In this document: piece after piece, positions 10,164-19,209 of the stretch | How positions within the stretch are numbered: the stretch's first letter is position 1 | Layout of the letters: each line of letters starts with the position of its first letter | Assembly (NCBI GenBank): GCA_034422115.1 | Contig: DAOUJW010000009.1 | Location: 1-64,000, forward strand | Direction of reading: 5' to 3' | Source of the DNA: DAOUJW01 sp034422115 | GTDB taxonomy: Bacteria > Chloroflexota > Dehalococcoidia > Lucifugimonadales > UBA2985 | DNA length: 64,000 bases | Program-made: the position numbers and the translations under genes | The notes under the pieces: generated by a model | Database searches by the model: none | Told to the model about the DNA's origin: nothing | Seen by the model: only the letters and a program-made list of their open reading frames with translations

Positions 10164-10652
10164 ATGGTGCTGAACAGACTCTACCCGCTGGACATGAGCC
10201 TGGCCTTTGAGGACCGCCCATACAGCCTGGGCGAGACCATACGCATCCACGTGGAGCTGACCCCCAGAAGGGACGTGGAGGTGCGAGAGGCGCGGGTTGA
10301 CCTGGTGTGCGAGGAGGACTTCGTGATGAGCTACACGGTGATGGCGCCGGGCCGCCCCAGCATGACCTCCCACCGCAACCCGGGGGAGGGCTTTGTCAGT
10401 ACGCCGCTGCTGCGACAGAGGGTGAAGAGGGAACAGAGGGAGGCGTACGTCCACAGCAGCGCTCCACTACTGGGGGATGCGACCCTCCAAAGGGATACGG
10501 CAGTCCAGTTGACCGCCGACCTCTACATCAACACGCAAGCCCCGCCTCGCGTGAGCGTGGCCAGGATAGAGTGGAGGCTGGAAGGAGTCGTGGACGTAGT
10601 GATGGGACGGGACGTCAGGACGCAGTACAAGCTACAGGTGGAGCTGGGTTAG
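10164..10652 (+). CDS. Predicted arrestin-like/beta-sandwich protein
   Basis: A 162-residue soluble protein, no signal peptide or membrane segment. The pattern is alternating beta strands: SLGETIRIHVELTPRRDVEV, ARVDLVCEEDFVMSY, then VQLTADLYINTQAPP and VARIEWRLEGVVDVVMGRDV. This resembles arrestin/Spo0M-type sandwich domains, which act as protein-interaction scaffolds, but I see no catalytic motif and would not assign a function. It is divergent from argJ and convergent with pncB (8 bp between stops). Confidence 0.6.
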   Translation: MVLNRLYPLDMSLAFEDRPYSLGETIRIHVELTPRRDVEVREARVDLVCEEDFVMSYTVMAPGRPSMTSHRNPGEGFVSTPLLRQRVKREQREAYVHSSAPLLGDATLQRDTAVQLTADLYINTQAPPRVSVARIEWRLEGVVDVVMGRDVRTQYKLQVELG

Positions 10653-10659
10653 GCGAGCC

Positions 10660-12033
10660 TCACTCGCCCTGCTCCAGCCGCGCCGTCAGCTCCCGCTGGA
10701 GACGCCGCAGCCGCCTGCTCAGCCTGACCGGGTACTTTGCCGGGTTCCTGACGGCCTTGTAGCGGTCGTCCAGGGCGGCGAACTCCCGGCGGAAGCGATC
10801 ACGCAGCTCCTCAATGGCCGGCAGAGGCCTCACAAGCCTGCCACCCTCCATGAACGTCTCCAGCAGAGGCTCCGCGCCGGGCGCGGGCGGCGGCTCCTCC
10901 GACAGGCCGATGACGTCGCCCCGCAGCCGGCCGTCGGCGTCCCGCAGGCGGAAGACCTGCTTCTCGTCGGCTAGGGAGACCTTGCCAGTGCTGAGCTTGA
11001 GCACGGGGCGTCCTGCATACTTCACCAGCTTGTAGGCCATGTCCAGCCAGGGGGCGTCTCCCGACACCGCCATGCGGGTGCCCACGCCAAAGCCGTCGAT
11101 GGGCGCGCCGGCCTGCACAAGCTCCTCCACGCCGTACTCGTCGAGGCCGCCGCTGACCAGGACACGCACGTAGTCCAGTCCGGCCTCGTCCAAGATGCGG
11201 CGCACGGCCCGGCTCAGGGCCGCGAGGTCGCCGCTGTCCAGGCGCACCGCCCGCAGCCGGTGGCCCCGAGCCTCCATCTCGCGGCCCACCTCGGCGGCCT
11301 TGGCCGCGGCGACGACGGTGTCGTAGGTGTCCAGGAGGAGCACCGTGTCGTCCGGGAAGCTCTGGGCGTAGGCCCTGAAAGCGTCTATCTCCCGCTCAAA
11401 GCTGGTGACAAAGGAGTGGGCCATGGTGCCGGTGATGGGTAGCCCGTAGGCCCTGCCCGCCAGGACGTTGCTGGTGGAGGCGAACCCCGCCACGTAGCTG
11501 CTGCGGGCCGCCTTCATCCCGGCGTCCACGCCGTGGGCGCGCCTCAGGGAGAAGTCCACCAGCGCCCTGCCGCTGCCCGCCCACACGCAGCGCGCGGCCT
11601 TGGTCGCGATGAGGCTCTGGAGGTTGACCTGGTTAATGACCAGGGTCTCGATGATCTGCGCCTCTATGATGGGCGCAGTGATCTCCAGCGCCGGCTCATG
11701 GTGGAAGTAGAGCCGTCCCTCCGGGATGGCCCGCACCCGTCCTGTGAAGCGCAGACCGCCCAGATAGCCCAGGAAGTCGTCGGAGAACGTGCCGGTAGAG
11801 CGCAGGTAGTCGATTGCGCCGGGGGAGAAGCGGAAGGTCTCCAGGTATCGCAGAACGTCCTCCAAGCCTGCGGAGACCAGGTAGGAGCGCTTGACCCGCG
11901 AGGGGCGCACAAAGAGGCTGAAGGTGGCCTGGGAGGACATGCCCTGCCGGAAGTAGCCTTGGGCCATCGTCAGCTCGTACAGGTCGGTGAACAGCGCCGC
12001 GTCCTCGGCGGTCAACGCACCGGGCTTGTCCAT
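10660..12033 (-). CDS. pncB: Nicotinate phosphoribosyltransferase
   Basis: Converts nicotinate, PRPP and ATP to nicotinate mononucleotide (NAD salvage, Preiss-Handler route). Typical landmarks are ALFTDLYELTMAQGYF near the N-terminus, the strand-turn GTMAHSFVTSFE, VLLLDTYDT, AVRLDSGDLAAL and GVGTRMAVSGDAP. The ATG at 12033 is preferred because AGAGGGGAG precedes it; an ATG five codons earlier (12048) is possible. The window also holds de novo NAD genes (nadA, nadC), so the organism appears to use both routes. Confidence 0.92.
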   Translation of the reverse strand: MDKPGALTAEDAALFTDLYELTMAQGYFRQGMSSQATFSLFVRPSRVKRSYLVSAGLEDVLRYLETFRFSPGAIDYLRSTGTFSDDFLGYLGGLRFTGRVRAIPEGRLYFHHEPALEITAPIIEAQIIETLVINQVNLQSLIATKAARCVWAGSGRALVDFSLRRAHGVDAGMKAARSSYVAGFASTSNVLAGRAYGLPITGTMAHSFVTSFEREIDAFRAYAQSFPDDTVLLLDTYDTVVAAAKAAEVGREMEARGHRLRAVRLDSGDLAALSRAVRRILDEAGLDYVRVLVSGGLDEYGVEELVQAGAPIDGFGVGTRMAVSGDAPWLDMAYKLVKYAGRPVLKLSTGKVSLADEKQVFRLRDADGRLRGDVIGLSEEPPPAPGAEPLLETFMEGGRLVRPLPAIEELRDRFRREFAALDDRYKAVRNPAKYPVRLSRRLRRLQRELTARLEQGE

Positions 12034-12066
12034 GCTCTCCCCTCTCATCTCCCAGAGTCCATTCCC

Positions 12067-12137
12067 GTCATTCCCGTGAAAACGGGAATCTCTCCCCTGT
12101 CACAGGTGTACTAGATTCCTGCTTCCGCAGGAATGAC
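12067..12137. repeat. Palindromic repeat, GTCATTCC...GAATGAC family
   Basis: A 71-bp element bounded by GTCATTCCCGTGAAAACGGG at the left and CCTGCTTCCGCAGGAATGAC at the right. It has the same ends as the 2300-2396 copy but a shorter centre. Lies in the 254-bp gap between pncB and the sbcC-like gene. Apart from this repeat the gap holds only presumed promoter sequence for sbcC. Confidence 0.75.
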
Positions 12138-12287
12138 GGTGGGTGTAATCCTTTTGGATGGGATATGGCTAAGTTTACGGACACATCGGATATCCGTCAA
12201 AGGCGGCGCGCAGGACTATTGCAAAGCGCGCCCTATGTGTGCTGATATTCTGGTGAGCCAATCGACAATCAGGGAGCACAAGGCGCA

Positions 12288-15059
12288 TTGATCCCCATCA
12301 GGCTTTCGGTAAAGAACTTCCTGTCGTATCGAGACGACGTCCCCACGCTGGACCTTGAGGGCGTGCACGTGGCTTGCCTGTGCGGCGACAACGGGCACGG
12401 CAAGTCGGCGCTGCTGGACGCTATCACCTGGGCGCTGTGGGGCGGCTCCCGGGCCAGGGTGCAGGAGGAGCTTATCTACCAGGGCGAAAGCGAGATGCAG
12501 GTCGACCTGGAGTTCCAGGCGGGCGGTGATCTCTACAGGGTGTCCAGGAGATACGCCCGCTCGGCCAGGGGGCGGCAGGGGGCGACCGTCCTGGAGCTCC
12601 AGTACATCTCGGAGGACGGCCCCCGGCCCGTCACGGGCAACTCCGTGCGGGAGACCGAGGCGAAGATTAAAGACCTCCTGCACATGGACTATGACACTTT
12701 CGTCAACAGCGCCTTCATCCTCCAGGGCCAGGCCGATTTGTTCACCAGGAACACGCCGTCCAAACGCAAGGAGGTCCTGGGCGAGGTGCTTGACCTCTCC
12801 TGGTACGACCGCCTGGCGGAGAAGGCCCGTGGAGAGGCGCGTGAGCAGGAGCGAGCGGCGGAACGCCTGGACGCCGAGATAGCCGACATCGACCGGGATC
12901 TGTCCCACAAGGAGGAGCACGAGCAGCAACAGGCGGAGATACAGGCGGAGATCAGCGGCGTGGAACGCGAAGAGAAGGTCTGCGAGGCCGACGTTGAGTC
13001 ACTCCAGGAAGAGGTCCGCAGGCTTCAGGATCTTCAACTGGAGCTTGAGAGGCTGGAGAGGGAGGCCCAGCGCATACAGGAAGAGATGGAGGAGCGAGAG
13101 TCACGGACGGCGGACGTGGCGAAACGCCTTGAAGAGACCCGCGCCAGGGCGTCGAGGCTCACCGCTCTGGAAGTCGAGTTGGCCCTGGCGCGGACTCGGC
13201 TGGAGGAGCTTTCCGCGCCGGCGGCGGAAGTAACAGACCTTGAAGAGCGCGTGAAGGAGCTTCTATCCAGGGCCGACCATCTGAAGGAGGCCAACGCCTC
13301 TCTGAGGGAGGAGGAGGTCAAGCTGCAGGGCTTCCGGCAGGAGCTTGAGAGGCTGGAGCAGGAGGAGAAGCGAATCCTGGACGAAATCAAGGAGCGAGAG
13401 GCAAGAAGCGCACAAGACGGAATACGCCTTGAGGAACTGCGTGTCATGGCCGGTGGTTTGGCCACCCTAGAAGCGGAGTTGGCCTCGGCAACCGCCCTGA
13501 TCTCGGAGCTTGCCGCGCCGTCCGCGGAAGCGGAGAGTCACCGGAAGCGCTTGCAGAAGCTACAGATTGACGCCCATCGCCTGAGAGATATGAACGCATC
13601 GCTGAAGGCTGAGATGGATGACCTGAAGGAGAAGGTTGACCTTCTTGAGAAGGCCGGCGGCCCCGATGGGGCAGGAGCAACCTGCCCCCTGTGCGACAAC
13701 GTCCTGGGCGCGGAGGGCTGCCTGCACCTTGCCTCAAACTACCGGGACCAGGGCAAGGAGAAGGCCGACGCCCACCGCGAGAACCAAGCCGCAATAAAGA
13801 AAGCAGAGGCGGAATCGTCGCGCCTGGAGAAAGACCTGGCCCGGATTGAGAGTGAGAGACACCGTGAGCAGGCCGCGGCCCAGGAGCGCCGCGACGGCCT
13901 GACCAGGGACGTGGAGCAGGCCAACGCAGCCGGAGAAGAGGCGGACAGGCTGGCCGCGTCCCTGGAGTTTGAGGCATCGCTGCTGGAGGCAAGCCGCGGG
14001 CGTCTGAACGACGTGCAGCAGGAGATACCCCCTCTGCAGGAGGCCCTCTCTGCCCTGCCGGGCATCCTGAACTCACAACGGCAGAACGAAGCGGGTATTC
14101 GTGAGACGGACTCAGAGAGAGACGCATTGGAGAAAGACCTGGAGCGAATGGAGAGCGAAAGGAGCGAGGAGCAGCGAGAGACTGAGGAGCAACGCAACAG
14201 CTTGACTAGAGACGTGGAGGAGGCCAGGGCCGCGGGCGCGCTCGTGGACCAGATGGCCGCGTCCCTGGAGTCGGAGGAGTCGCTGCTGGCGGCCAGCCGC
14301 CAGAGGCTGGGCGAGACACAAGACGCCATGCCACCCCTCAGGGAGGCCGGCTCCGCCCTGCCCAACGTCCTGAGCGCCCTCCAGGAGACCAGAAGCAGCC
14401 TTGAGTCTCTCAGGAGCCGGCAGCAGCGGCTTCAAAGGGACCTGGGCGAGGTGCAGGCACGGCTGGACCGATGCCGCGAGCTGGAGGCCCGCCGCCAGGA
14501 AGCCGCCGGCGCCCTCGACGACGCCTCATTCCAGAAGGGCGTGTACGACCAGCTGTCGGCGGCCTTTGGCAAGGGGGGAATACAGGCGCTTCTCATTGAG
14601 CAGGCCATCCCTGAGCTTGAGAACCAGGCCAACGACATCCTGGGCCGCGTCAGCGACCACCGGATGAGCCTTAAGCTGGAGACTCAGCGAGAGCGCCGCA
14701 CCAAGGACGGCGATCCCATAGAGACCCTGGACATCAAGATATCCGATGAGCTGGGCACCCGCAGCTACGAGAACTACAGCGGCGGCGAGGCGTTCCGCAT
14801 CAATTTCGCCCTGCGCATCGCCCTGTCAAGGCTGCTAGCACACCGCTCCGGCGCTCCCCTGCCCACGCTGTTCATAGACGAGGGGTTCGGCAGCCAGGAC
14901 GCAACCGGCCTTGAGAGGCTGGTGGAGGCCATCAACGCCATACAGAACGACTTCCAGAAGATAGTGGTCATCACCCACATCGAGGAGCTGAAGGAGGCCT
15001 TCCCGGTGCGAATTGAGGTCACCAAGACCCTCCAGGGGTCTACCTTCTCGGTGAGCTAG
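12288..15059 (+). CDS. sbcC: SbcC/Rad50-type ATPase
   Basis: ABC-type SMC-like ATPase expected to act with the SbcD/Mre11 nuclease on DNA ends and hairpins. The 923 residues comprise an N-terminal lobe with Walker A GDNGHGKSALL (about 35), a long coiled coil, a zinc hook CPLC (Cys466, Cys469), the return coil, the signature around YENYSGGEAFRINF and Walker B TLFIDEGFGS. Starts at TTG, with AGGGAG upstream. Both coiled-coil arms contain an in-register internal duplication of about 100 residues (100-residue period before the hook, 101 after it). No sbcD lies beside it in this window. Confidence 0.9.
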   Translation: MIPIRLSVKNFLSYRDDVPTLDLEGVHVACLCGDNGHGKSALLDAITWALWGGSRARVQEELIYQGESEMQVDLEFQAGGDLYRVSRRYARSARGRQGATVLELQYISEDGPRPVTGNSVRETEAKIKDLLHMDYDTFVNSAFILQGQADLFTRNTPSKRKEVLGEVLDLSWYDRLAEKARGEAREQERAAERLDAEIADIDRDLSHKEEHEQQQAEIQAEISGVEREEKVCEADVESLQEEVRRLQDLQLELERLEREAQRIQEEMEERESRTADVAKRLEETRARASRLTALEVELALARTRLEELSAPAAEVTDLEERVKELLSRADHLKEANASLREEEVKLQGFRQELERLEQEEKRILDEIKEREARSAQDGIRLEELRVMAGGLATLEAELASATALISELAAPSAEAESHRKRLQKLQIDAHRLRDMNASLKAEMDDLKEKVDLLEKAGGPDGAGATCPLCDNVLGAEGCLHLASNYRDQGKEKADAHRENQAAIKKAEAESSRLEKDLARIESERHREQAAAQERRDGLTRDVEQANAAGEEADRLAASLEFEASLLEASRGRLNDVQQEIPPLQEALSALPGILNSQRQNEAGIRETDSERDALEKDLERMESERSEEQRETEEQRNSLTRDVEEARAAGALVDQMAASLESEESLLAASRQRLGETQDAMPPLREAGSALPNVLSALQETRSSLESLRSRQQRLQRDLGEVQARLDRCRELEARRQEAAGALDDASFQKGVYDQLSAAFGKGGIQALLIEQAIPELENQANDILGRVSDHRMSLKLETQRERRTKDGDPIETLDIKISDELGTRSYENYSGGEAFRINFALRIALSRLLAHRSGAPLPTLFIDEGFGSQDATGLERLVEAINAIQNDFQKIVVITHIEELKEAFPVRIEVTKTLQGSTFSVS

Positions 15060-15068
15060 CAGGAAGTG

Positions 15069-15800
15069 ATGAGCGAAGGCCCTCGGCTCTACTCAGACCT
15101 GGCGGACTGGTTTCACCTGCTCACGGCTCCCCACGAATACCGCGAGGAAGCTGAGTACAGCGTCGAGCGCATACTGGAGGCCGCGACCGGCCCGGTGCGC
15201 ACCGTGCTGGAGCTGGGTTCCGGCGGCGGGAACAACGCCTTCCACATGAAACATCGGTTCACCATGACCCTGTCGGATCTCTCGCCTGAAATGCTGAGTG
15301 TCAGTCGGGGGATCAACCCGGAGCTTGAGCACGTTCAGGGCGACATGCGCTCTCTGAGGCTTGCCGGGCCAAAGTTCGACGCCGTGTTCGTGCACGACGC
15401 GGTGTCATACCTGACCACGGAGGCCGACCTGCGCGCCATGGCCGAAACGGCCGCCTACCACTGCCGTCAGCAGGGGGCCGTGCTGGTGCTCCCGGACCAC
15501 GTCCGCGAGCTCTTCACACCGCCCTACGCTGAGCACGGCGGCCACGACGGCCCAGACGGGCGCGGGATGCGCTACCTAATGTGGTCTACGGACCCGGACC
15601 CGTCAGACACTACATACATCGCGGACTTCGCCTATCTGCTCCGCCAGCCCGATGGGACGGTCAGCGTGGAGCGCGACCACCACGTGCTGGGCATCTTCCC
15701 CGAATCGTTGTGGGTCGGCGCCCTGCAGGAGGCGGGATTCGATGTCATAGTGCAGACGTGTCCCTGGGGAAGGCGCGTCTTTGCAGGCGTCAGGCGCTGA
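15069..15800 (+). CDS. SAM-dependent methyltransferase, class I
   Basis: A 243-residue Rossmann methyltransferase: motif I VLELGSGGGNNAFHM binds SAM, followed by LSDLSPEML, an acidic GDMRSL and FDAVFVHDAVSYL. The substrate cannot be told; the C-terminal half (LRQPDGTVSVERDHHVLGIF) is typical of small-molecule methyltransferases. The ATG at 15069 is preferred, 6 bases after an AGGAAG; a GTG one codon earlier is also open. It begins only 9 bp after the sbcC stop, so it is probably co-transcribed. Confidence 0.8.
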   Translation: MSEGPRLYSDLADWFHLLTAPHEYREEAEYSVERILEAATGPVRTVLELGSGGGNNAFHMKHRFTMTLSDLSPEMLSVSRGINPELEHVQGDMRSLRLAGPKFDAVFVHDAVSYLTTEADLRAMAETAAYHCRQQGAVLVLPDHVRELFTPPYAEHGGHDGPDGRGMRYLMWSTDPDPSDTTYIADFAYLLRQPDGTVSVERDHHVLGIFPESLWVGALQEAGFDVIVQTCPWGRRVFAGVRR

Positions 15801-15835
15801 GCCCAGGCTTAGGGGTTCGCTCCGGCCGCCCTCAT

Positions 15836-15864
15836 TTGACAGCCTCATAGCGCCTTGCTATATT
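15836..15864 (+). promoter_or_regulatory. Sigma-70-type promoter for hpt-ade
   Basis: Consensus TTGACA at 15836-15841, a 17-bp spacer, and TATATT at 15859-15864. The expected transcription start near 15871 leaves only about nine bases before the hpt ATG, including GGAG. One of the cleanest promoters in the window. Confidence 0.75.
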
Positions 15865-15879
15865 CGCTGTGGAGTTGAG

Positions 15880-16422
15880 ATGAGTTCGGCTGAGACTCTG
15901 GAGCTGTACATTTCCAAGGACCGGATAGCGGACACCGTCAAGCGCCTGGCCCGGCAGATAGAGGCCGACTACCCGGAAGAGATGCCCCTGATGGTGGGGG
16001 TGCTCAAAGGCTCCTTCATCTTTATGGCAGACTTGGTGCGTGAGATACAACGCGAAACGGAGATGGACTTCATCCGCACGTCCAGCTACGGCAGCGGTTC
16101 CGTCTCTTCCGGCAAGGTCAAGCTGCACATGGGAGTCACCAGCCCCGTAAGGGGCAGGAACGTGCTCATCGTGGAGGACATAGTGGACACGGGGCTGACC
16201 ACGTCCTACACTGTGCGCTACCTCCGGCGAAAGGGCGCTTCTTCCGTGAGGGTTTGCGCCCTGCTGGACAAGCCCTCTCGCAGGACAACGCCAGTCGCCC
16301 CGGACTACGTCGGCTGCACCGTGCCGGACGTGTTCATAGTGGGATACGGCCTGGACTACGATGAGCGATACCGCTCTTTGCCGGACATTTGCGTACTGAC
16401 AGGAGACAACAATGTACCTTAA
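15880..16422 (+). CDS. hpt: Hypoxanthine phosphoribosyltransferase
   Basis: Purine salvage: attaches PRPP-derived ribose phosphate to hypoxanthine (and probably guanine). The 180 residues include MVGVLKGSFIFMADL, the FIRTSSYGSG loop, and the PRPP motif VLIVEDIVDTGLT (acidic pair plus TGLT). The ATG at 15880 matches the usual family N-terminus; the frame is open further upstream, but only over the promoter. The 3' end overlaps ade by 11 bp, making a purine-salvage operon. Confidence 0.93.
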   Translation: MSSAETLELYISKDRIADTVKRLARQIEADYPEEMPLMVGVLKGSFIFMADLVREIQRETEMDFIRTSSYGSGSVSSGKVKLHMGVTSPVRGRNVLIVEDIVDTGLTTSYTVRYLRRKGASSVRVCALLDKPSRRTTPVAPDYVGCTVPDVFIVGYGLDYDERYRSLPDICVLTGDNNVP

Positions 16423-18121
16423 GGGACTCATAGAAGTGGCCAGGGGAGACGCGCAGGCGGACCTTGTCCTGGCCAACGCTCGCATCGTAAACACCTTCAC
16501 AGGCGAGATCGAGGAGAGCAACGTCGCCGTGCACCGCGGCCGTATCGCAGGCGTGGGCGACTACACCTGGGCGCGCAGGGTCGTTGACCTGGAGGGCAAG
16601 CACCTTGCGCCGGGCTTCATCGACGGGCATTTCCACCTGGAGAGCACGTACCTCCACGTCGACCAGTTCGCCAGGGCCGTGGTGCCCAGGGGCACTCTGG
16701 CGGCAGTGACAGACCTCCACGAGGTGACCAACGTGTCGGGGCTGGAGGGTATGCGGTACATCATGGACTGCGCTCGCAAGGTGCCCGTGGACCTTTACTT
16801 CATGGCGCCGCCCTGTGTGCCCGCCACTGACATGGAGACATCCGGCGCAACGCTGGGGCCGGAGGACATCAAGAAGGCCCTTCGCTGGAAGGGTGTCCTG
16901 GGCCTTGGAGAGCTTATGAACTTCCCTGGCGTCATCGCCGCCGATGACCAGGTGCTGGAGAAGGTGCAGGCGGCCCACGGACGGCCCCGTGACGGCCACG
17001 CGCCCCGCGTCCGGGGCAAGGCCCTCAACGCCTACCTCTCCCCCATCATCGGCTCGGAACACGAGTCTACGGAGTACGAAGAGGGCCTGGAGAAGCTGCG
17101 CCGCGGTATGCGCCTGATGATCAGGGAGGGTTCCGCCGAAAAGAACCTGGAGGACCTTCTGCCCCTGGTGAACAACGGCAACTACCACCGGTGTATGCTG
17201 GTTGTGGACGACCGCAACGCCCTTGACGTCCTGAAAGAGGGCGACGTTGACGCCGTGGTACGCAAGGCCATCCGCCTGGGCCTGGATCCCATCAGGGCAA
17301 TTCAGATGGCCTCCCTGAACGTGGCGGAGTACTTCCGGCTGGAGGGGCTGGGCGGCATAGCGCCGGGCTATCACGCCAACATGCTGGTCATCCGCGACCT
17401 GGAGGCGCTGGACATTGAGCAAGTCTACTACAGGGGCAGGCTGGTGGCCGAGAACGGAAAGGCGCTGTTCGATGCCAACCTGCCTGCCAACGACGCCATG
17501 ATGAAGACGATAAGCGTCAAGCCCTTCGACGTTGGTGGCCTGGCGCTGGAGTCCAGGGCCACCGAGACGTACCCCGTAATAGAGATTGTCCCTGGCCAGA
17601 TAGTCACCAAGCGACTGGACGAGCGTCCCAGCCGCAGCAACGGCAGCATAGTGGCAGACACAAGCCGCGACCTGTTGAAGCTGGTGGTAATGGAGCGGCA
17701 CCGCGCCACGGGGAACGTGGGCATTGGGCTGGTCAAGGGCTTTGGCCTGAAGCGAGGCGCCCTTGCAACCTCCGTGGCCCACGACTCCCACAACATCGTC
17801 GTGGTGGGCGTTGACGACAATGACATCTTCGCCGCCATCAAGGAGGTGGAGCGCAACCAGGGCGGGCTGGCGGTGGCCTCGGACGGCAGAGCGCAAGACT
17901 CCCTTCCCCTGCCCATTGCTGGGTTGCTCTCGCCGGAGCCTTTGGAGGCGGTGGCCGCCAAAATAGAGGAGCTTGAGGCGCTGGCCCGCGGCCTGGGGTG
18001 CTCGGTGAACTCCCCCTTCTCGGTGCTCTCCTTCCTTGCTCTGCCGGTTATCCCGGAGCTGAAGCTGACGGACATGGGCCTTGTAGACGTGATGGCCGGC
18101 AAGCTGCTAGACCTGGAGTAA
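16412..18121 (+). CDS. ade: Adenine deaminase
   Basis: Deaminates adenine to hypoxanthine, which the upstream hpt product then salvages. The 569 residues show the amidohydrolase metal site APGFIDGHFHLEST, the IIGSEHEST motif, the conserved ERHRATGNVGIGLVKGFGL and SVAHDSHNIVVVG segments and the C-terminal tail of this family. It overlaps hpt by 11 bp and is followed 7 bp later by a HAD hydrolase. All family landmarks are present. Confidence 0.92.
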   Translation: MYLKGLIEVARGDAQADLVLANARIVNTFTGEIEESNVAVHRGRIAGVGDYTWARRVVDLEGKHLAPGFIDGHFHLESTYLHVDQFARAVVPRGTLAAVTDLHEVTNVSGLEGMRYIMDCARKVPVDLYFMAPPCVPATDMETSGATLGPEDIKKALRWKGVLGLGELMNFPGVIAADDQVLEKVQAAHGRPRDGHAPRVRGKALNAYLSPIIGSEHESTEYEEGLEKLRRGMRLMIREGSAEKNLEDLLPLVNNGNYHRCMLVVDDRNALDVLKEGDVDAVVRKAIRLGLDPIRAIQMASLNVAEYFRLEGLGGIAPGYHANMLVIRDLEALDIEQVYYRGRLVAENGKALFDANLPANDAMMKTISVKPFDVGGLALESRATETYPVIEIVPGQIVTKRLDERPSRSNGSIVADTSRDLLKLVVMERHRATGNVGIGLVKGFGLKRGALATSVAHDSHNIVVVGVDDNDIFAAIKEVERNQGGLAVASDGRAQDSLPLPIAGLLSPEPLEAVAAKIEELEALARGLGCSVNSPFSVLSFLALPVIPELKLTDMGLVDVMAGKLLDLE

Positions 18122-18128
18122 CCCGCTC

Positions 18129-18881
18129 ATGGCCGACATCGACACCGTCACCTTCGACCTGTGGCTGACCCTCATCATCGACAACCGCGACCTTGGCAGG
18201 GCGCGGACACAGCGGCGGCTGGAGGGAGCGATGGAGGCCCTCACCGACGCGGGCTATGAGTTCGACTTGGAGCATCTCCGTGAGGCGTATCGAAGCTGCT
18301 ACCGGGCCTGCCACGCCATCCACGACGAGGAGAAGGACGTAACCTTTGACGAGCAGGTCAGCATGTTCATTGACTTCATCGATGACGGACTGTCCAAGCG
18401 TCTGGACGTCAGCACTGTGGAGCGCATAACATACTGGTACGCTGAGTCCTTCTTCGACCACCCGCCCCGCGTTGACCCGGAGGCCTACGGATGCCTGGAG
18501 GAGCTGTCCAGACAGGGCTACAAGCTGGGCATGATATCCAACACCGGCATGACCCCCGGACGCCTGTTTCGCCGGTACCTGGCCCAACACGACCTCCTTG
18601 ATTTCTTCCAGGTGCTCACCTTCTCGGACGAGGTGAGGCTGTCCAAGCCTTCGGTCGAGATGTTCCACATGACCCTGGACGCCCTGGGGACCACCCCGGA
18701 CAGGGCCGTCCACTTGGGAGACCACATCGCCAACGACATCTACGGGGGCAACAAGGCCGGTATGTGGACCGCTCTGCTGCGGGACGCTGAGGGCCAGGAG
18801 CGGATAGCTGAGGCTCACCTGAACGTCCAGAGCCTGGGGGAGTTCCCCCAAGCCCTTCGAGATTCTCCCCTTTTCAGGTAG
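18129..18881 (+). CDS. HAD-superfamily hydrolase
   Basis: A 250-residue haloacid-dehalogenase-fold phosphatase. Motif I is TFDLWLTL (nucleophile Asp10, with Trp where many phosphatases have a second Asp), motif II ISNTGMT, motif III around RLSKPS, and motif IV HLGDHIANDIYGG. An alpha-helical cap lies between about residues 20 and 100. Substrate unknown; position 7 bp after ade suggests a nucleotide or sugar phosphate from salvage, but that is inference only. Confidence 0.8.
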   Translation: MADIDTVTFDLWLTLIIDNRDLGRARTQRRLEGAMEALTDAGYEFDLEHLREAYRSCYRACHAIHDEEKDVTFDEQVSMFIDFIDDGLSKRLDVSTVERITYWYAESFFDHPPRVDPEAYGCLEELSRQGYKLGMISNTGMTPGRLFRRYLAQHDLLDFFQVLTFSDEVRLSKPSVEMFHMTLDALGTTPDRAVHLGDHIANDIYGGNKAGMWTALLRDAEGQERIAEAHLNVQSLGEFPQALRDSPLFR

Positions 18882-18910
18882 GCAGGTCGCGTCACTGCGT
18901 CGTCAGGCAT

Positions 18911-18953
18911 TGTCAAGAAACATCTTGACATATCAGCATGAGAGTCTCATACT
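18911..18953 (+). promoter_or_regulatory. Promoter with overlapping palindromic operator (Doc TA)
   Basis: TGTCAAGA-AACA-TCTTGACA (18911-18930) is a perfect 8-bp-arm palindrome. Its right end contains TTGACA (18925-18930), the -35 of a promoter with a 17-bp spacer and CATACT (18948-18953). A repressor dimer on the palindrome would block the -35, the expected autoregulation of an antitoxin-toxin operon. An ACAGGAG ribosome site (18967-18973) precedes the antitoxin ATG. Confidence 0.65.
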
Positions 18954-18981
18954 GGAAATAAATCCTACAGGAGCGCTTTCT

Positions 18982-19209
18982 ATGGCTACGACACGAGAGA
19001 AGTTCTCCAGCCAGGCCTCCCCGGAGTTGCTGGCCGCATTGCGTGATGTTGCCCGGACAGAGGGGCGTCACTTCCAGTCAGTACTGGAAGACGCCATGCA
19101 GCAATACCTTGAAAGCAGGGAGCAACGTAAGGTCCGCCCGGAGGTGATGGCCCACTTCAGGGCCAGTGTCGAAAGACATCGACGCCTCTATGAGCTGCTG
19201 GCGCAATGA
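18982..19209 (+). CDS. Antitoxin of Doc-type module (predicted ribbon-helix-helix)
   Basis: A 75-residue basic/helical protein (MATTREKFSSQASPELLAAL..., then HFQSVLEDAMQQYL). A short N-terminal beta-strand-like stretch followed by two helices fits a ribbon-helix-helix DNA-binding antitoxin rather than a Phd/YefM fold. Start chosen at the ATG nine bases after ACAGGAG. The stop overlaps the toxin start as ATGA, so they are translationally coupled. It likely binds the palindrome at 18911-18930. Confidence 0.7.
   Translation: MATTREKFSSQASPELLAALRDVARTEGRHFQSVLEDAMQQYLESREQRKVRPEVMAHFRASVERHRRLYELLAQ

Noticed and set aside
12048..12287. Small gene between pncB and sbcC
   Set aside because: Open frames here run through the palindromic repeat and lack ribosome sites.
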